Of a stretch of DNA of 64,000 nucleotides, positions 60,415 to 64,000 are shown in pieces (position 1 is the stretch's first letter; each line of letters starts with the position of its first letter). Below the pieces are notes generated by a model. The model worked only from the letters and a program-made list of their open reading frames with translations. It ran no database searches and was not told the origin of the DNA. The DNA lies in assembly GCF_030580995.1 (NCBI RefSeq), contig NZ_JAUQSZ010000001.1, positions 538,036-602,035 on the forward strand. The letters run 5' to 3'. The translations under genes were made by a program, and so were the position numbers. The DNA is from Sphingomonas immobilis. GTDB taxonomy: Bacteria > Pseudomonadota > Alphaproteobacteria > Sphingomonadales > Sphingomonadaceae.

Positions 60415-61404
60415 TCACAGCCGCGTTCCGGGTGCGATCGGGAAGCCGCGCAGCAGCTCCTCCGCCGTCATGACGCCGCGACCGGCGCGCTGGAGCAAGG
60501 TCGGGCGGATCGCGCCCTCCCGACAGGCGATGGTGAGCTGGTCGTCGAGGACGGTGCCGCTTTCCCGACGTTGCTCCCCGGCGATGGCGGGGGCGCGTTC
60601 TGCCGAGAGATCCCAGCTTTCGCTGGGATGGCGGGGGGTCTCGGCGATGTTCGCGGCCAGCACCTTCACGCGCTCGCCCGCGATCTCGAAGAACGCGCCG
60701 GGGACGGGGTTGAAGGCGCGGATCTGGCGCTCGACCTGGGCTGCGTCCTGCGACCAGTCGATGCGCGCCTCGGCCTTGTCGATCTTGGCGGCGTAGGTGA
60801 CGCCGTCCTTGGGCTGCGGCTTCGACGGGTAGGCGTCGAGATCGGCGAGTACTTGTACGATCAGGCGCGCGCCCATTACGCTCAGTTCGTCGGTGAGCGC
60901 GCCTGCAGTCTTGTCGGCGATCGGCATGCGTTCTTCGAGGCGCACCGGGCCGGTGTCGAGCCCGGCCTCCATCTGCATGATGCACACGCCGGTCTCTGCA
61001 TCGCCCGCAAGGATCGCGCGCTGGATCGGCGCCGCCCCGCGCCAGCGCGGCAGCAGCGAGGCGTGGATGTTGAGGCAGCCGTCGCGCGGCGCATCGAGGA
61101 TCGCGCGCGGCAGGATCAGGCCATAGGCGACGACCACGGCGATATCCGCGCCGAGCGCCGCGAACTCGGCCTGCGCCTCGGCGTCGCGCAGGCTGACGGG
61201 CGTGCGGACCGGGATGCCGAGCTCATCCGCCGCCCTGGCGACCGGCGCGGGGGTCAGCGCCTTGCCCCTCCCTGCGCGGCGCGGCGGCTGGCTGTATGAC
61301 GCCACGACGTCGTGGCCGGCCGCGACCAGCGCGCGCAGCACCGGCACCGAGAAATCCGGGGTTCCCATGAAGACGATTTTGTGGACGCTTCGCTGTGGCC
61401 GCAT
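60415..61404 (-). CDS. fmt: Methionyl-tRNA formyltransferase with in-frame palindrome insertion
   Basis: Formylates initiator Met-tRNA using 10-formyl-THF. 329 residues from ATG 61404. Catalytic residues N112 and H114 in [20 protein letters not shown] and D150 in [10 protein letters not shown]-terminal domain [20 protein letters not shown]. Between AANIAET and [12 protein letters not shown] about 27 residues are extra, including [20 protein letters not shown]; they are encoded over a palindrome (60610-60629) and are absent from ordinary Fmt. The protein should still fold, since the insertion is in the C-domain. fmt and def both belong to the formyl cycle; def is at 63302. Confidence 0.94.
   Translation of the reverse strand: MRPQRSVHKIVFMGTPDFSVPVLRALVAAGHDVVASYSQPPRRAGRGKALTPAPVARAADELGIPVRTPVSLRDAEAQAEFAALGADIAVVVAYGLILPRAILDAPRDGCLNIHASLLPRWRGAAPIQRAILAGDAETGVCIMQMEAGLDTGPVRLEERMPIADKTAGALTDELSVMGARLIVQVLADLDAYPSKPQPKDGVTYAAKIDKAEARIDWSQDAAQVERQIRAFNPVPGAFFEIAGERVKVLAANIAETPRHPSESWDLSAERAPAIAGEQRRESGTVLDDQLTIACREGAIRPTLLQRAGRGVMTAEELLRGFPIAPGTRL
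60610..60629. repeat. Palindrome inside fmt
   Basis: ATCCCAGC TTTC GCTGGGAT, perfect 8-base arms, lying in the coding region of fmt residues that have no counterpart in typical Fmt. On the fmt strand it encodes part of HPSESWDLS. Confidence 0.8.
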
Positions 61405-61512
61405 GGCGGACGCTTTGCGGAAAGCGGGCCGCAAAGACAACCGTCCGGGCGTCGTGCTTAACGCGGTGTTAGCCATGATGCGGCATGACGGGGCGATATC
61501 GCCGGAGCCTTC

Positions 61513-62523
61513 ATGCCCTCATCTTCCCAATTGGCCGCTACCCTGATCGTCCGCGACGAGGCGCGGTCGATCGCGCGCTGCATCGCGAGCGTGCGGCCGT
61601 GGGTCGACCGGGTGGTGGTGGTCGATACCGGCTCCACCGACGGCACGGCGGAGATCGCCGCGCGTGCCGGGGCGGAGGTGCATACCTTCCAGTGGTGCGA
61701 AGATTTCTCGGCCGCGCGCAACCATGCGCTGGCGTGCGCCGATGCCGACTGGCATCTGGTGATCGATGCCGACGAATGGCTGCAATCGGGCGGCGAGGCA
61801 TTGCGGCGCTTCGTCGCGGGGCCGCAGCGGCTGGGGACGATCTGCATCGACAGCAGCTTCACGGCCGGCGGCGAGGCGGGATCGGGACGGAGCTGGATCA
61901 CGCGGCTGCTGCCGCGCGGCGCGCGTTATCAGGGGCGGATCCACGAGCAGGTGGTGTCACCGCTGGAGCGTCGGCGGATCGACGTCGTGTTCGGCCATGA
62001 CGGCTATGAGGATGCGCAGATGGGGCGCAAGCGAACCCGCAACCGCACGCTGCTGATGCTCGATCTCGCCGAGCGGCCGGACGATCCCTATCTCGCTTTC
62101 CAGCTCGGCCGCGAGGCGGAGGGGCGGCAAGACGTCGCGGAAGCCTGCGACTGGTACGCGCGCGCCGCCGATGCTCCGGCGGGCTCCGGCTGGCTGCACG
62201 AGCTGACCACGCGCCGCCTGCAATGTCTGGGGCGCGCGGGGCGGCTCGACGCGGCACTCGCGCTGGCGGACGACGCCATCCCGCGCTGGCCGGATTCGCC
62301 CGATCTGTTCTTCGTCGTCGGCAATCTGCTGCTCGACCGTGCGATTTCCGATCCCGCGCAGGCGATCGAGACGTGGCTGCCGCTCGCGACCGGCGCGTGG
62401 GAGCGGTGTCTGGAGATCGGCGAGCGGCCCGATCTGGAGGGCAGCGTCGCCGGGCGCGGAAGCCATCTGGCGCGGCGCAACCTCGACATGGTGCGTGGGC
62501 AGATGGCGGCGCTGGCGGCATAA
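61513..62523 (+). CDS. Family 2 glycosyltransferase with TPR-like tail
   Basis: 336 residues. GT-A domain with [40 protein letters not shown], and metal motif [13 protein letters not shown]. After about residue 190 the chain becomes helical with TPR-like repeats ([40 protein letters not shown]). This matches the SunS/TPR-type glycosyltransferase subgroup; acceptor unknown. ATG 61513. Confidence 0.85.
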   Translation: MPSSSQLAATLIVRDEARSIARCIASVRPWVDRVVVVDTGSTDGTAEIAARAGAEVHTFQWCEDFSAARNHALACADADWHLVIDADEWLQSGGEALRRFVAGPQRLGTICIDSSFTAGGEAGSGRSWITRLLPRGARYQGRIHEQVVSPLERRRIDVVFGHDGYEDAQMGRKRTRNRTLLMLDLAERPDDPYLAFQLGREAEGRQDVAEACDWYARAADAPAGSGWLHELTTRRLQCLGRAGRLDAALALADDAIPRWPDSPDLFFVVGNLLLDRAISDPAQAIETWLPLATGAWERCLEIGERPDLEGSVAGRGSHLARRNLDMVRGQMAALAA

Positions 62524-62579
62524 CACCGCAGGTGAGGCCATAGGGTGACTGACGCACAGAAACCCCCTATCTGTTCCGC

Positions 62580-63176
62580 ATGGCCTCTCCCGAAATCGAT
62601 GCGCTGACGCAGGCGCTGTCCCGCCTGCCGGGGCTGGGCCCCCGTTCGGCACGGCGCGCGGTGCTGTATCTGCTCAAGAAGCGCGAGGGTGCGCTCGGGC
62701 CGTTGCTCGCGGCGCTCTCGGCGGTCGAGGCGCGGCTGACCGATTGTTCGATCTGCGGCAATGTCGACACGACCGATCCGTGCGGCATCTGCGCCGATCC
62801 GCGCCGCGACCAGCGTGCGCTGTGCGTGGTGGAGGAAGTGGCGGACCTGTGGGCGCTCGACCGGTCGCGGCTGTTTCCGGGGCGCTTCCATGTGCTCGGC
62901 GGGCGGCTGTCGGCGCTGGAGGGCGTGCGGCCGGAGGATCTCGGCATCGATTCGCTGATCCGGCGGATCGAGGCGGGCGGTATCGACGAGGTCGTGCTGG
63001 CGATGAACGCGACGTTGGAGGGGCAGACCACCGCGCACTATATCGCCGAGCGGATCGAGCGCTTTCCGGTGCGCGTCACGCAGCTCGCGCACGGCCTGCC
63101 GGTGGGGGGCGAGCTCGACTATCTCGACGAGGGCACGCTGGCGCAGGCATTGCGCGCGCGGCGGCCGGTGGCGTGA
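62580..63176 (+). CDS. recR: Recombination mediator protein RecR
   Basis: DNA-repair protein acting with RecF and RecO in RecA loading at gaps. 198 residues: N-terminal helix-hairpin-helix ([20 protein letters not shown]), C4 zinc finger ([20 protein letters not shown]), and the Toprim domain ([34 protein letters not shown]). ATG 62580. dnaX and ybaB, which often precede recR, are not here. Confidence 0.95.
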   Translation: MASPEIDALTQALSRLPGLGPRSARRAVLYLLKKREGALGPLLAALSAVEARLTDCSICGNVDTTDPCGICADPRRDQRALCVVEEVADLWALDRSRLFPGRFHVLGGRLSALEGVRPEDLGIDSLIRRIEAGGIDEVVLAMNATLEGQTTAHYIAERIERFPVRVTQLAHGLPVGGELDYLDEGTLAQALRARRPVA

Positions 63177-63184
63177 TCCAACTT

Positions 63185-63249
63185 CCGTTCGTGCTGAGCG
63201 AAGTCGAAGCACAGGCGCGTGCCCTTCGACTTCGCTCAGGGCGAGCGGG
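63185..63249. repeat. Dispersed inverted repeat, family A copy 7
   Basis: CCGTTCGTGCTGAGCGAAGT facing CCTTCGACTTCGCTCAGGGC plus GAGCGG around a short GCACAGGCGCGTGC centre; between recR and def. Confidence 0.85.
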
Positions 63250-63301
63250 GTTTGGGATCGTGCCGCTTGACGGGAAACCGCGCGCTTCCTAGCTCGCTGA
63301 C

Positions 63302-63841
63302 ATGGCCATCATGGAAATTCTCGAAGTCCCCGATCCCCGTTTGCGCGCGAAGGCGAAGCCGGTCGCCGCGATCGACGACGGGGTGCGGAAAATCGTGTCC
63401 GATATGTTCGACACGATGTACGACGCGCGCGGTATCGGGCTCGCCTCGATCCAGGTTGGGATCGAGCAGGCGATCGTCGTGATCGACCTGCAGGAGGATC
63501 TGCCGCCCGAGGAAGAAGGCGGCGAGCCGCGCCCCGGCCGCCAGCCGCAGGTTTTCATCAACCCCGAAATCACCTGGCAGAGCGACGAGCTCGCGACCTA
63601 TTCCGAAGGATGTCTGTCGGTGCCGGAACATTATGCCGACGTGGACCGGCCGGTGCGGTGCCGCGCGACGTGGCTCGACCTCGACGGCGGGAGCCACGAG
63701 CAGGAGTTCGACGGGCTGATGGCGACGTGCATCCAGCACGAGATGGATCACCTCAACGGCATCGTCTTCATCGATCACGTCTCGCGGTTGAAGCGCGACA
63801 TGATCCTCAAGAAGCTGGCGAAGGCGCGGCGGGCCGCCTAG
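63302..63841 (+). CDS. def: Peptide deformylase
   Basis: Removes the formyl group from nascent N-termini. 179 residues. The metal site is complete: GIGLASIQVG (Gln/motif I, GxGxAAxQ variant), EGCLSVPEHY (Cys ligand), and CIQHEMDHLNG (two His ligands and catalytic Glu). Motif I has Ser in place of the second Ala. ATG 63302. Functionally paired with fmt. Confidence 0.95.
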   Translation: MAIMEILEVPDPRLRAKAKPVAAIDDGVRKIVSDMFDTMYDARGIGLASIQVGIEQAIVVIDLQEDLPPEEEGGEPRPGRQPQVFINPEITWQSDELATYSEGCLSVPEHYADVDRPVRCRATWLDLDGGSHEQEFDGLMATCIQHEMDHLNGIVFIDHVSRLKRDMILKKLAKARRAA

Positions 63842-63842
63842 C

Positions 63843-63929
63843 CGTCGCCCCGGCGCAGGCCGGGGCCGCTGTGTTCGGGGCGAACGGCTTGCCAATTCCC
63901 CAGCGGTCCCGGCCTGCGCCGGCACGACG
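63843..63929. repeat. GC-rich inverted repeat, family B copy 2
   Basis: CGTCGCCCCGGCGCAGGCCG facing CCCGGCCTGCGCCGGCACGA, with GGGGCGAACGGCTTGCCA in the spacer, like the copy near truA. It begins one base after the def stop. The last 71 bases of the window hold no gene I can support. Confidence 0.8.
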
Positions 63930-64000
63930 AGCGGTTCGTCGCAGTCTCCGTTGTCGAACGCGACGTGACGCGGTAAGTTCGCCCTTCGTTCCGGGGGTCT

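Overview
The window is a 64 kb, GC-rich, gene-dense stretch of an alphaproteobacterial chromosome, most likely Sphingomonas or a close relative (Sphingomonadales). The evidence is the gene repertoire, the many ATGA/GTGA overlaps, the large TonB-dependent receptor, the orphan ParA/SPOR locus, the pyrB plus degenerate dihydroorotase pair, and dispersed palindromes of the CCGTTCGCCCTGAGC type. I see no rRNA, CRISPR array, transposase, integrase or prophage. Nearly all genes look like housekeeping or vertically inherited accessory genes. One AT-richer orphan (10160-11131) looks foreign.

Layout: 1-2257 carries ilvB (cut by the left edge) and miaA on the minus strand, then serB on plus. 3335-7460 is a cell-envelope locus: a Sel1/SPOR protein diverges from an apparent operon of a ParA-like ATPase, a putative ribbon-helix-helix partner and a TPR/SPOR protein. 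A small protein and a PilZ protein follow. 7835-10041 is pyrB-pyrC', whose dihydroorotase lacks catalytic residues. After the orphan come an MCP-type chemoreceptor with a small partner, ruvX and a DUF3089 hydrolase, all on minus. 14969-19065 is gatC-gatA-gatB-cyclophilin, interrupted by two copies of a palindromic element. Two tiny overlapping genes, tRNA-Leu, tig with a long Lys/Ala/Pro tail, a glycosyltransferase, clpP, clpX, an M1 aminopeptidase, lon, hup and tRNA-Val follow. Together tig-clpP-clpX-lon form a protein-quality-control block.

29776-33128 pairs a TonB-dependent receptor with a convergent Fe(II)/2-oxoglutarate oxygenase. 33263-44477 is a complete type II secretion operon, gspC-D-E-F-G-H-I-J-K-L-M-N, with almost every junction overlapping; prepilin peptidase (gspO) is not here. 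tRNA-His, an amino-acid dehydrogenase, an isolated flagellin gene and an acyltransferase come next. On minus, a UDG-fold protein, a lytic transglycosylase and moaB overlap. On plus are ETF-ubiquinone oxidoreductase, ispE, an N-formylglutamate amidohydrolase-like gene, ilvD, a small lipoprotein, nnr and an rRNA m5U methyltransferase. truA and fmt lie on minus. A glycosyltransferase, recR and def close the window.

The most notable signals are: a family of about seven long inverted repeats placed in promoters and between operon genes; a palindrome that appears to be inserted in frame inside fmt; a second GC-rich repeat family at the fmt/truA junction and after def; the pseudo-dihydroorotase; the AT-rich orphan; the ParA/RHH/SPOR locus; and a strongly structured terminator-ended region after ispE that could be a small RNA or attenuator. 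All calls come from reading the sequence; no database search was run. Gene families come from recognised motifs.
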